Virus record (IMG/VR): IMGVR_UViG_3300029787_000002
Coordinates: 41,633 to 105,632 of that record
Reading direction: 5' to 3' (one strand)
Origin: a virus
DNA: 64,000 nucleotides
The translations under genes and the position numbers were made by a program. Under the pieces are notes generated by a model. That model saw nothing but the letters and a program-made list of their open reading frames with translations, was not told where the DNA came from and searched no databases. Positions 8,590-15,945 of this stretch are shown here, in pieces; the first letter of the stretch is position 1, and each line of letters starts with the position of its first letter.

Positions 8590-9425
8590 TGACTGTAGCA
8601 ACATCTTTAAAAACACCTCTTAGATATCCTGGTGGAAAATCTCGTGCTGTTAAAAAGATGGCACCATACTTTCCTAATCTAAGTGAGTACACAGAGTATC
8701 GCGAACCATTCTTGGGTGGTGGTTCTGTTGCATTGTACGTTACACAACAATACCCTAACATTAGTATTTGGGTTAATGATTTGTATGAACCATTATATAC
8801 ATTTTGGAAACAGTTGCAGATCTCTGGAGACAAACTAACTAATGAACTCAAACAACTCAAATCAAGATACTCCGATCAGCAATCAGCACGAGGAATCTTC
8901 ATTGAAGCACGAGAATACCTCAACCGAGAACTCTCTGACAGTGAACCCTTTTATCGTGCCATTAGTTTTTATGTTGTTAACAAGTGCTCTTTTTCTGGTC
9001 TCTCTGAGTCCTCATCCTTTTCTTCCCAAGCGTCCGACCAAAACTTTTCAATGCGAGGAATCGAAAAACTCCCTTTCTATTCCCAACTCATCCAAAAGTG
9101 GCACATCACTAACTTGTCGTATGAGAAATTGATGACGGATGATGATACTGTATTCTTGTATCTGGATCCTCCATACTCTATCAAAGACAACCTGTATGGT
9201 AAGAAGGGTAGAATGCATAGTGGATTCTCTCATGAAACATTCCATAAAACTTGTGACAAGTATAAGGTAGATCAAATGATCTCTTACAACTCAGACAATC
9301 TAATCAAAGAACGTTTCCAAGGTTGGAAGGCACAAGAATACGATCACACATATACAATGAGATCGGTAGGTGATTACATGAAGGATCAAGAAAAAAGAAA
9401 AGAACTAATCCTATTAAATTATTAA
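8589..9425 (+). CDS. dam: DNA adenine methylase, Dam/D12 class
   Basis: A 278-residue N6-adenine methyltransferase of the D12 class. The opening TPLRYPGGKSRAVKKM is the family hallmark. FLGGGSV (S-adenosylmethionine loop) follows at about residue 38, and the catalytic DPPY sits in FLYLDPPYS near residue 195. Start chosen at ATG 8589 in a TAATG overlap. The likely target is GATC, which is frequent in this window. It can protect phage DNA or mark it for other enzymes; the next gene is nuclease-like, so the pair could act together. Confidence 0.93.
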   Translation: MTVATSLKTPLRYPGGKSRAVKKMAPYFPNLSEYTEYREPFLGGGSVALYVTQQYPNISIWVNDLYEPLYTFWKQLQISGDKLTNELKQLKSRYSDQQSARGIFIEAREYLNRELSDSEPFYRAISFYVVNKCSFSGLSESSSFSSQASDQNFSMRGIEKLPFYSQLIQKWHITNLSYEKLMTDDDTVFLYLDPPYSIKDNLYGKKGRMHSGFSHETFHKTCDKYKVDQMISYNSDNLIKERFQGWKAQEYDHTYTMRSVGDYMKDQEKRKELILLNY

Positions 9426-9426
9426 A

Positions 9427-10089
9427 ATGAACAAAGCACCATACAATCGAAGATCTATACACAAAGATGTTTCACACCTACCTTTAGACCAGATTCAATA
9501 TGCTATCACCCCTCCACTCTTGGAAGAGGAAATAGAACATTGCCGAAGGTCTGATGAGAAGAACCTTACCAACTACGCAGGAAAAGTATGCGAAGATTTG
9601 GTAAAGTCTTACTGTGCAGAGAACAGATGGAATGTAGCAGAACCTGAGATTGATATGGGAATTGACTTGCTTATCAATAGAAGTAATAGGTGGGACAAAG
9701 TTCAAGTTAAGAAAGTTGTTTTCTGGGAAACTGACTATGGATTGATGACACAGAAGTTTCAGTTTCAATCAGGTGGTATATCAAAGGATGTAAGATTACG
9801 TCATCGTCAATCAAGTCCTGATGACTTTGATTCATTCATTCATGTATTGTCAACTCCATATCGCCAACTTATATTTGAGACTCCCGTAGATCAAATCCCT
9901 TTGAAAAAGGATGGTACTTTTATACAATCAAGAGGGACAGTTATTACTCAGAATTATAAGAAAGCACCGAAGGGGTATGTTGATTGGGGACAAAATATGG
10001 TAAGATGTTTATACCATCCTAAATTGTTTCTAACCTTCCCTGAGTTCTGGAACACAAGAGATAGCAATCTTTCAACTTTATTATCATGA
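9427..10089 (+). CDS. Putative PD-(D/E)XK-fold endonuclease next to Dam
   Basis: A 220-residue protein with the arrangement E56 (AGKVCEDLVKSY), D76/D80 (EIDMGIDLLIN) and Q93-V-K95 (KVQVKK). This is the order of active-site residues in many restriction-type and group-I-intron-type PD-(D/E)XK nucleases. It begins one base after the methylase stop and overlaps gp62 by four bases. No helix-turn-helix or zinc finger is evident. By position it could be the cutting partner of the Dam-like enzyme or a solitary nuclease. The fold call is inference from motif spacing; a structural search would settle it. Confidence 0.6.
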   Translation: MNKAPYNRRSIHKDVSHLPLDQIQYAITPPLLEEEIEHCRRSDEKNLTNYAGKVCEDLVKSYCAENRWNVAEPEIDMGIDLLINRSNRWDKVQVKKVVFWETDYGLMTQKFQFQSGGISKDVRLRHRQSSPDDFDSFIHVLSTPYRQLIFETPVDQIPLKKDGTFIQSRGTVITQNYKKAPKGYVDWGQNMVRCLYHPKLFLTFPEFWNTRDSNLSTLLS

Positions 10090-10490
10090 AATACGATGAC
10101 AGATATCCTCTAAAGGATTATCTAAACTCTATCAATCTCAACAAAGAGGACTTGATGGACGGTGAAGATCCTACATGGGAAAAGAAGTACCCTGCTTTCA
10201 TTATTAATAAATGCATGTCTCATCATATGGACACAGTTCTATATGCTAACGAGATGAATATGTATCCAAACTTACCTAATCGTATGCAGTATGATTTTTT
10301 TATACATATAGTACGACCCCGAAAGAGATTCTCTCCTTGGGGAAAGAAGGAAAAGGTGAATGATCTTGAACTTGTCAAGGAATACTATGGTTATAGTAAT
10401 GAAAAGGCAAAACAAGCATTGCGTATCCTATCTCCTAATCATCTAGACTACATTAAAGACAAACTGAACAAAGGGGGTAAGAAAAGATGA
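10086..10490 (+). CDS. 62: Clamp loader small subunit gp62
   Basis: A 134-residue protein, shorter than T4 gp62 (187). The stretches LKDYLNSINLNKEDLMD, WEKKYPAFIINKCMSH and TVLYANEMN are typical of cyanophage gp62, which completes the gp44/62 clamp loader. The C-terminus is basic. It overlaps both neighbours by four bases (ATGA) and is directly followed by regA, the usual T4 order 44-62-regA apart from the four-gene interruption. The family call comes from the sequence pattern and the position before regA. Confidence 0.88.
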   Translation: MKYDDRYPLKDYLNSINLNKEDLMDGEDPTWEKKYPAFIINKCMSHHMDTVLYANEMNMYPNLPNRMQYDFFIHIVRPRKRFSPWGKKEKVNDLELVKEYYGYSNEKAKQALRILSPNHLDYIKDKLNKGGKKR

Positions 10491-10909
10491 GTGAAGGTAA
10501 TGAAGTCCAATGGACTAAAGAGAATATGATTGAAGTGAACCTCAAGGAACCTGACGATTTCTTGAAAGTTCGCGAAACACTTACCCGTATTGGAGTTGCC
10601 TCCCGTAAGGAAAAGAAACTGTATCAGTCCTGCCACATTCTACATAAAAAAGGACAATACTATATCGTACATTTTAAAGAACTATTTGCATTAGACGGAA
10701 AGAAAGCAAACTTATCAGACAACGATGTACAAAGACGAAACAGAATAATCAAACTATTATCTGATTGGGGTCTAGTCGAGATTGTAAAGGAAGACAGCAT
10801 TAAAGGTGTAGCACCACTAAGTCAAATCAAAGTTATTGCATACAAAGAAAAGGGGGACTGGACACTAGAGTCTAAATACAATATCGGAAAGAAACGCACT
10901 ACAGAATGA
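10487..10909 (+). CDS. regA: Translational repressor RegA
   Basis: A 140-residue RNA-binding repressor that shuts down translation of early mRNAs by covering their start regions. The core LTRIGVASRKEKKLYQSCHI and GQYYIVHFKELFALDGK is strongly typical of RegA, where the basic loop and aromatic residues contact RNA. The length is close to T4 RegA (122) with a short extra N-terminus. The start overlaps the gp62 stop (ATGA). It is expected to regulate its own operon. Confidence 0.95.
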   Translation: MSEGNEVQWTKENMIEVNLKEPDDFLKVRETLTRIGVASRKEKKLYQSCHILHKKGQYYIVHFKELFALDGKKANLSDNDVQRRNRIIKLLSDWGLVEIVKEDSIKGVAPLSQIKVIAYKEKGDWTLESKYNIGKKRTTE

Positions 10910-11556
10910 GCGACTTTAATTATCATGTCCAGTGGTTTAAAAGTCCTGGATACCTACTAGCAGAGGTTCCCCCTGCAGTAGTTGAAGAATTACAGCATAG
11001 CATCAACACAGTCTCTAAGACCCCTGAGACGGACGCTAGAGGCATTCTGAGAGGGCATATAGAAGAAGAGTGGACTTTACCCCTATCTAAGGAGATAAGT
11101 GGGTTCACTCGCTGCCTTTCATACGAATATATCAAGCAGTTTGGTTTCCAACCTGCTATGGGTGTAGCAGAGACGATGAGAGAAATCAATGAGTGTGACT
11201 TTAAACTACAAAGACTTTGGGTAAACTTTCAAAGTAAATACGACTTCAACCCTCTGCATATACACAGTGGGTTATTTTCGTTTGTGATTTGGGTACAAGT
11301 TCCATACGACCTAGAAGAAGAGAGAAGGAGATATAAGACAAATGGAAATGAGACTGCAGCATTCATGTTCCAGTACAACACAGCACTAGGTGGACTAGAT
11401 ACAGAATACCTTTACATAGATAAAACTTGGGAATGGAAGATAGCATTCTTCCCTGCACGCCTTAATCACGGTGTTAATCCGTTTTATACTACAGATGATC
11501 ACCGCATCTCAATAAGTGGAAATCTTTATGTTATAGATAATAATACAATAGAATAA
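10906..11556 (+). CDS. 2OG-Fe(II) oxygenase family protein (A)
   Basis: A 216-residue protein with a double-stranded beta-helix pattern. Candidate iron ligands are H118 and/or H120 in NPLHIHSG and H188 in ARLNHGVNPF; R200 in DHRISISGN is the expected 2-oxoglutarate-binding arginine. The same HxH...H...RxSxSGN layout is seen in the ORF at 41854. The substrate is unknown; such phage enzymes could hydroxylate DNA bases or proteins. It overlaps the RegA stop by four bases and is followed by membrane-protein genes. Confidence 0.8.
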   Translation: MSDFNYHVQWFKSPGYLLAEVPPAVVEELQHSINTVSKTPETDARGILRGHIEEEWTLPLSKEISGFTRCLSYEYIKQFGFQPAMGVAETMREINECDFKLQRLWVNFQSKYDFNPLHIHSGLFSFVIWVQVPYDLEEERRRYKTNGNETAAFMFQYNTALGGLDTEYLYIDKTWEWKIAFFPARLNHGVNPFYTTDDHRISISGNLYVIDNNTIE

Positions 11557-11561
11557 TTATC

Positions 11562-11975
11562 ATGGCAGATGCAGTTAAAAAAGAAGACCCTAAGAAGGGT
11601 ATCTTAGGTAAACTTAAAGAAGCAGCAGAGGATAAAGAGGAGCAACTTGCTATCCTTTCTACCTTTGTGCGACTTGGAATTTTGATTTGGTCTGGTGGAA
11701 TCTTAACATTAGCGTATGTTGATCTACCACCTGCATTGAAAATTCCTAAACAGGACATGGATCCAACTTTCATAGCTTCGGTCTTCACAGGAGTCGTAGC
11801 TACCTTCGGTGTCCAAGCGGGAGGTAAGAAAAAGAATGGTGATGGTGGTGGTAGTGCAAACATATCTAAAAAAGATATGGAGTTTCTTATCGCTAAGGCA
11901 TCAGAGACTGCTCCTGCTCAAACTATAAGGATCGAACAAGGTCCTGTAAAAATTGTCCCTTCTGATACTAAGTAA
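11562..11975 (+). CDS. Membrane protein with two hydrophobic segments
   Basis: A 137-residue protein. A charged N-terminus (residues 1-28) precedes two hydrophobic stretches at about 32-51 (FVRLGILIWSGGILTLAYV) and 65-83 (DPTFIASVFTGVVATFGVQA), then Lys/Gly-rich and polar sequence. The layout, a small protein with two helices and a charged tail, is compatible with a holin but also with a structural membrane-associated protein, and no lysin is adjacent. Not recognised. Confidence 0.65.
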   Translation: MADAVKKEDPKKGILGKLKEAAEDKEEQLAILSTFVRLGILIWSGGILTLAYVDLPPALKIPKQDMDPTFIASVFTGVVATFGVQAGGKKKNGDGGGSANISKKDMEFLIAKASETAPAQTIRIEQGPVKIVPSDTK

Positions 11976-11980
11976 TCATC

Positions 11981-12217
11981 ATGCAAAAAATTATTAACGT
12001 TCTTGCCCTCGCATCATTCACTGTTTCTATTTCCGCTGTTGGTGGTGCTGTGTATGTGTATACACAGAAAGATGCCATCATCGAAGATCTAAAAGAGAAA
12101 GCGTTAGGTTCTTTAGGTGCAGGAATCTCTTCAGCACTCCCTAATGTAGTCGAAGGTATCATGCCTGAGACAACAGGACCTGCTATCCCAGATGTTAAAT
12201 TGCCTTCAATGCCATGA
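11981..12217 (+). CDS. Small membrane-anchored protein
   Basis: A 78-residue product with an N-terminal hydrophobic helix (VLALASFTVSISAVGGAVYVY) that could be an uncleaved anchor, followed by an amphipathic helix and a proline-rich C-terminus. It starts five bases after the previous stop and overlaps the next gene by four bases, so it belongs to the membrane-protein run 11562-13588. Function unknown. Confidence 0.65.
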   Translation: MQKIINVLALASFTVSISAVGGAVYVYTQKDAIIEDLKEKALGSLGAGISSALPNVVEGIMPETTGPAIPDVKLPSMP

Positions 12218-12828
12218 ACACTAAATGGATATCAATCGGTATAATCGGTAGTTTGTTTGCTGCTTCTCATATCGGTATGATTGGTATGCTTGCAACTAGA
12301 AATGGTTCCAAACTACCTGAGTTAAACATGCCTGTAGGACCTTATACTTCTTATGTTGCTACTGCAGACGAAGATGGGTATAAGATCAGTTACAGTGCCA
12401 ATGATCCTAAGACGATGCACATCACTAAGGACATTGTGAAACCTTCTGGGTTTCTCGGATTCGGGAAAACCAAGACACAAGTTGTTGAAGAGTATGTCAT
12501 GGACGGATCAACCAATCAAGGTGGACCTGTATCTAATGCTCGCTCATGGCAAGATGGTAGTGCAGGAGGTAAATCAGGAATCTCAAAAAAGTCTGTCGCG
12601 TGTATCGAGGCGGTCGGTGGTGGCAAGCAAACGGGACGTCTTGTCGGTACTAGTGTAGGTGCTGCTGTTGCTCCTGCTGTCACTGGAATCCCATTTGTTG
12701 GTTGGTTAGCAGCAGGTTGGATTGCTATGTTCGGTGGAGAACAAGGTTCAGAGATAGGTGGTAATATGGTTAATGATCTTAATGATGCATGTGAGGTAAC
12801 TGAAGATGTCGGAGATACCAACGATTAG
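12214..12828 (+). CDS. Membrane protein with glycine-rich helices
   Basis: A 204-residue protein. The N-terminal helix IGIIGSLFAASHIGMIGMLA looks like a signal anchor. The C-terminal part (about 145-190) is a glycine-rich hydrophobic hairpin, GTSVGAAVAPAVTGIPFVGWLA then GWIAMFGGEQGSEIGG, reminiscent of glycine-zipper membrane segments. There is a polar Gly/Ser region between them. The ATG overlaps the previous stop. Not recognised; it might be a virion or envelope-interacting protein. Confidence 0.65.
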   Translation: MNTKWISIGIIGSLFAASHIGMIGMLATRNGSKLPELNMPVGPYTSYVATADEDGYKISYSANDPKTMHITKDIVKPSGFLGFGKTKTQVVEEYVMDGSTNQGGPVSNARSWQDGSAGGKSGISKKSVACIEAVGGGKQTGRLVGTSVGAAVAPAVTGIPFVGWLAAGWIAMFGGEQGSEIGGNMVNDLNDACEVTEDVGDTND

Positions 12829-13588
12829 GATTGACGGTGGTTCAATTAGAACCATCAATATCCGAAACAATTTCATCAGTGATATACCGAAATGGTTAAC
12901 ATCGGATCCCCCTATGGCGATTCCGATATATCCTCCTGTCACTCAACAGATTGGTGTACCCATCATTGACATTCCTGGATGTGTTGAGGCACATGAAAGT
13001 AGTGATAAGAATGATAATATTGTAGGTGACGATCCTAAAGGTGCGAAGATATTTTGTGATGCAGGTTTACCTTCATTCAATCCTATTGATTACTCACCAG
13101 AACAGTTACAGTATGAAATGCAGGCACCAGTTCCACCTGTAGCACCTCCTCCAGATGATGTAGAAACTGATACTGATATACCTCCAGTCAAACCTCCACC
13201 TACTGAGTGCCCTGGACCTAATCAACCTAGAGTTGGTGACCTAACAGCAAGTGGAGATGAAAGAGTTATTGGTCACGAACTAAGTGAAGATGGTAAAATC
13301 TGTGTAATATTATATGAAGATACAACTGCAGTTGAAAAATTTCTACCAACTGCAAATCAAGTTAGCACTACTGCATCAATTGCTGTAGTAGCTACCGCTG
13401 CTGCTGCAGCAACACCATTATTATTGAGAGTTGTTAAACCTATAGTCAAGCAAATTATTAAAAAGGTTCAAAAGTTACTAGGTAAAGAACCTCGTCAACC
13501 TACTAGAATTGAAGTTAAGGCAAACGCGATCCGTCAAAAGAGAGGGTTACCTCCTTTAAAAGTGAAGCATCCGAAGAAACCTCGTTAG
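12806..13588 (+). CDS. Proline-rich protein with C-terminal membrane helix
   Basis: A 260-residue protein: a beta-rich N-terminus beginning MSEIPTIRIDGGS, a proline-rich linker at about 110-135 (PVPPVAPPPDD and IPPVKPPP), then an alanine-rich helix TASIAVVATAAAAATPLLLRVV near 196-215 and a strongly basic tail ending KHPKKPR. It overlaps the upstream gene by 23 bases, and its 3' end overlaps, tail to tail, the minus-strand gene ending at 13515. Probably a membrane-tethered or structural protein; no family recognised. Confidence 0.65.
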   Translation: MSEIPTIRIDGGSIRTINIRNNFISDIPKWLTSDPPMAIPIYPPVTQQIGVPIIDIPGCVEAHESSDKNDNIVGDDPKGAKIFCDAGLPSFNPIDYSPEQLQYEMQAPVPPVAPPPDDVETDTDIPPVKPPPTECPGPNQPRVGDLTASGDERVIGHELSEDGKICVILYEDTTAVEKFLPTANQVSTTASIAVVATAAAAATPLLLRVVKPIVKQIIKKVQKLLGKEPRQPTRIEVKANAIRQKRGLPPLKVKHPKKPR

Positions 13589-14384
13589 GTGTAATCTTAT
13601 GAACGTGGGGTTTAATAGTATTAACACCTTGTACTACCACGTCAGCACACACAGAATAATAAGGTGACTTTGGATGGAAGGATATACCCTCTTTCATTAA
13701 TGAACCGCAATTTTTCAATCTCGCGATCTCAAAATCCAAGCGTTTATTAGCATTCATCTGATTCATCAATGCGATGTTTGATGCTGCTGCTTCTTTACAT
13801 AGTTTCTGCAGTTTCTTATCCATGGGGTTAGACCATGTAGCAGACACACCTATACTTAAATTATAATTATCTTTCTGTCCTGTTCTTGTTGGAACAAAAT
13901 ATAAAATCTCTCCTGGATTATCGGGCACTCCATTATCATCTGCGTCTAACATATTGTAGACTGGAGAATCCCAGTATTGTTCGTTTGGTTTTTGTGCTGA
14001 TGCACTACCTGTAATGTATGGCGTGACATTCATAGTCGGTCCTTGACATTGAATGCCATTACCATAAGTGTTAGTTATATATGGACCTTGTAAAACCTGA
14101 ATAGCTTGATTGGTCACTGAGCCTGAACTATTCGCAACGGGAGCAGCAGTTGCACTTACACCACCAACAGTCTCTGCGTTAACAGAAGGCATAAACCCAG
14201 TCATAGCAAGGGATGTTGCTACTGGGAGAAGATACTTGTGGTATCTGTTACGCTTGTAACCTCGGTAGTCCTCTGGATTACCGTGTGATTTGAAAGACCT
14301 GGGGATTGATAGGTCTCTGTGAACTGAAACGCTGCCCCTGGTGTTGTCTGTGTGAACGTTGGTTTCGTTCCTATTCCTGTCCAT
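13515..14384 (-). CDS. Exported protein with atypical start
   Basis: Minus-strand frame of 289 residues. A classic export signal, KYLLPVATSLAMTGFMPSVNAETV, lies at about residues 50-73, but the only ATG upstream in frame is at 14384. That would put 48 polar residues before the signal and overlap the previous gene by 166 bases. The mature part has a Ser/Ala-rich start, then NTYGNGIQCQG, an acidic DADDNGVPDNPGE segment (possible calcium site) and several cysteines. The true start may be an unrecognised codon or a frameshift from the upstream ORF. Function unknown; the export prediction is from the hydrophobic pattern. Confidence 0.6.
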   Translation of the reverse strand: MDRNRNETNVHTDNTRGSVSVHRDLSIPRSFKSHGNPEDYRGYKRNRYHKYLLPVATSLAMTGFMPSVNAETVGGVSATAAPVANSSGSVTNQAIQVLQGPYITNTYGNGIQCQGPTMNVTPYITGSASAQKPNEQYWDSPVYNMLDADDNGVPDNPGEILYFVPTRTGQKDNYNLSIGVSATWSNPMDKKLQKLCKEAAASNIALMNQMNANKRLDFEIARLKNCGSLMKEGISFHPKSPYYSVCADVVVQGVNTIKPHVHKITPNEVSSDASLLKEVTLSFDGSRLP

Positions 14385-14671
14385 GTCGAAGTCACTCCTT
14401 CAATAATTACGTTTGATTTCTCAGTGGTAGGGGATAGATTACCACTTGCAGATACGCCTGAACCAGTTACCGAAAATTGATACCCAGTATTGTAGTCCAT
14501 CGAATTGATGGTTTCTGTCACTTTTGATGTCGTTTCCGTGTGAGAAGTCATTGATCCCTGTTGGAAATTTGGCACCACGGGGACAGCAATCGCAGGCGTA
14601 GTACTTACCAAAGTAATAACCGCACCTAGGACATATGTCCTCCTTGCTAATATATATGAAAGGTTCTGCAT
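14219..14671 (-). CDS. Exported Thr/Ser-rich protein
   Basis: A 150-residue minus-strand product with a signal peptide: basic ARRTY, hydrophobic VLGAVITLVSTT, and a likely cleavage after PAIA. The mature part is about 125 residues of Thr/Ser/Gly-rich beta-type sequence without cysteines, like a secreted fibre or amyloid-like repeat protein. It sits between two other probably exported proteins in the same direction. Function unknown. The C-terminal part overlaps the next gene in the -1 frame. Confidence 0.65.
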   Translation of the reverse strand: MQNLSYILARRTYVLGAVITLVSTTPAIAVPVVPNFQQGSMTSHTETTSKVTETINSMDYNTGYQFSVTGSGVSASGNLSPTTEKSNVIIEGVTSTWTGIGTKPTFTQTTPGAAFQFTETYQSPGLSNHTVIQRTTEVTSVTDTTSIFSQ

Positions 14672-14693
14672 GGTAATCTTTCTCCACTAAACT

Positions 14694-15242
14694 TTAGTCA
14701 AAGACAGAGATTTCACTAACAAATTGACCAGTAGTTGTAGTACCTGCTAGACCTGTACCTGTTAGAGTAACAGCGTGTCCGTTGGTAACAGTACCTGGTG
14801 CATTAGCAGACGCTGATACACTACCTGCAGTGTAGTGAACTTGATTACCAAACGTTGCTTCATCAGCACCTGATCCTCCAACATCACCTTGTGTGAATGA
14901 CTGACTGAAATTGAATGATCCTGAACATGCTAGGTCACTTCCTGAACTTGATCCTGTGCATCCATTTTGAACACCAGTAATTGCTCCAACTGTTCCAACA
15001 CCCGTAGTAGCACTATAGGAGTTAATGCCAATACCACCATCTACAGCACTACCACCTGTTGGTGTATGTGTTGTGACTACATTCGTACCAGAGATTGAGA
15101 AAGCATTACCAACTCTATTGTAAGATTTGTACCCTGCTTCCACCGTATGTTGTAAACTAGACTGATGTTTACTAACTATTCCACCCGCATGAGCAGGAAT
15201 TCCTGCCATGAGTAACATAACCAGAGGTAAAATTTTCTTCAT
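14694..15242 (-). CDS. Exported Gly/Ser/Thr-rich protein
   Basis: A 182-residue minus-strand protein with a textbook signal peptide (MKKILPLVMLLMAGIPAHA, cleavage before GGIV). The mature region is rich in Gly, Ser and Thr with alternating small and hydrophobic residues, suggesting beta structure; it has two cysteines near NGCTGSSSGSDLACSGS that could form a disulfide. It is the first gene of a three-gene minus-strand cassette of exported proteins. No family recognised. Confidence 0.7.
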   Translation of the reverse strand: MKKILPLVMLLMAGIPAHAGGIVSKHQSSLQHTVEAGYKSYNRVGNAFSISGTNVVTTHTPTGGSAVDGGIGINSYSATTGVGTVGAITGVQNGCTGSSSGSDLACSGSFNFSQSFTQGDVGGSGADEATFGNQVHYTAGSVSASANAPGTVTNGHAVTLTGTGLAGTTTTGQFVSEISVFD

Positions 15243-15394
15243 TTTTACTCATGATTGAGATCTACCACTATATAGGTTAGGTATTTCCTACAAAAGGGTT
15301 CGGACTGTACACTATCAGTTAGGGACTGGAATGTAGTTAAATATAACTGTGATGCTTCGGGTCACACATTCACACTCGCTTAATAAGGAGCACT
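15243..15394. promoter_or_regulatory. Divergent intergenic region between exported-protein cassette and hsp20
   Basis: 152 bases without a gene. On the minus strand, TATAGT with TTTTGT 17 bp upstream is a plausible weak promoter for the cassette. On the plus strand, TTAAATA near 15338 resembles a late motif, and TGTGA-N9-TCACA at 15348-15366 encloses a CTTCGG loop that could fold into a hairpin in the hsp20 leader. AAGGAG at about 15385 is a good ribosome binding site for hsp20. Confidence 0.4.
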
Positions 15395-15844
15395 ATGACA
15401 AACTTACAAAAATGGTCCTCGAAGGACGTTAATGCAATTTTTGATGCAGCAAACCGCTACAGTGTAGGACTAGATGATTTGTTCTACAGACTGCATTCAT
15501 ACGGAGCAGGATCTCCAGGTGGAGCATACCCTCCATACAATATCGTCAAAGAATCAAATGTTAAATGGCGTATTGAACTAGCACTAGCAGGATGGAAGAA
15601 AGAAGATATTGAAGTTACTACTGAATCTAACATTATGATTGTCAAATCAAAATGCCAAGAAGAAGCACCAGATCAAGAACAATATCTACACAAAGGTGTG
15701 GCAGGTAGATCTTTCACACGAGGGTTCAACTTATCCGACGATGTAGAGATCGGTGAAGTTGCGTTTAATAATGGTTTGCTAACAATCGAGTTAAAGAAAG
15801 TTATACCTGAACATCAAAAACTCAAGTCATACACTATCTCTTGA
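15395..15844 (+). CDS. hsp20: Small heat shock protein, Hsp20/alpha-crystallin family
   Basis: A 149-residue chaperone. The alpha-crystallin domain spans about 48-140 with WRIELALAGWKKEDIEV, the internal HKGVAGRSFTRGFNLSDDVE and the conserved FNNGLLTIELKK near the end; the C-terminal IxI-type motif is only weakly present. It holds unfolding proteins during infection and may aid capsid assembly or protect the photosynthetic apparatus. A strong ribosome binding site (AAGGAG) supports ATG 15395. Similar genes are common in T4-like cyanophages. It ends just before a candidate Pho box. Confidence 0.95.
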   Translation: MTNLQKWSSKDVNAIFDAANRYSVGLDDLFYRLHSYGAGSPGGAYPPYNIVKESNVKWRIELALAGWKKEDIEVTTESNIMIVKSKCQEEAPDQEQYLHKGVAGRSFTRGFNLSDDVEIGEVAFNNGLLTIELKKVIPEHQKLKSYTIS

Positions 15845-15848
15845 AAAC

Positions 15849-15893
15849 CTTAAACTGACCTTTACCCAAAACTATGGGCAACTGTGCTATATT
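15849..15893 (+). promoter_or_regulatory. Candidate Pho box and promoter
   Basis: Two 8-base direct repeats, CTTAAACT and CTTTACCC, separated by exactly three bases (15849-15856 and 15860-15867), fit the cyanobacterial Pho-box layout, followed by a -10-like TATATT at 15888-15893. It lies upstream of an exported protein gene and pstS. The third repeat of the usual three is not obvious. PhoB-type control is inferred. Confidence 0.5.
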
Positions 15894-15945
15894 ACATAGG
15901 TGTTCTGATATACCAGAATACCTTGTAAATTTACACAAAAAACAA

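Noticed and set aside
14439-14687. Minus-strand ORF of 82 codons overlapping the exported gene at 14219-14671
   Set aside because: It overlaps the signal-peptide gene in another frame, has many scattered cysteines without pattern and no matching ribosome site.
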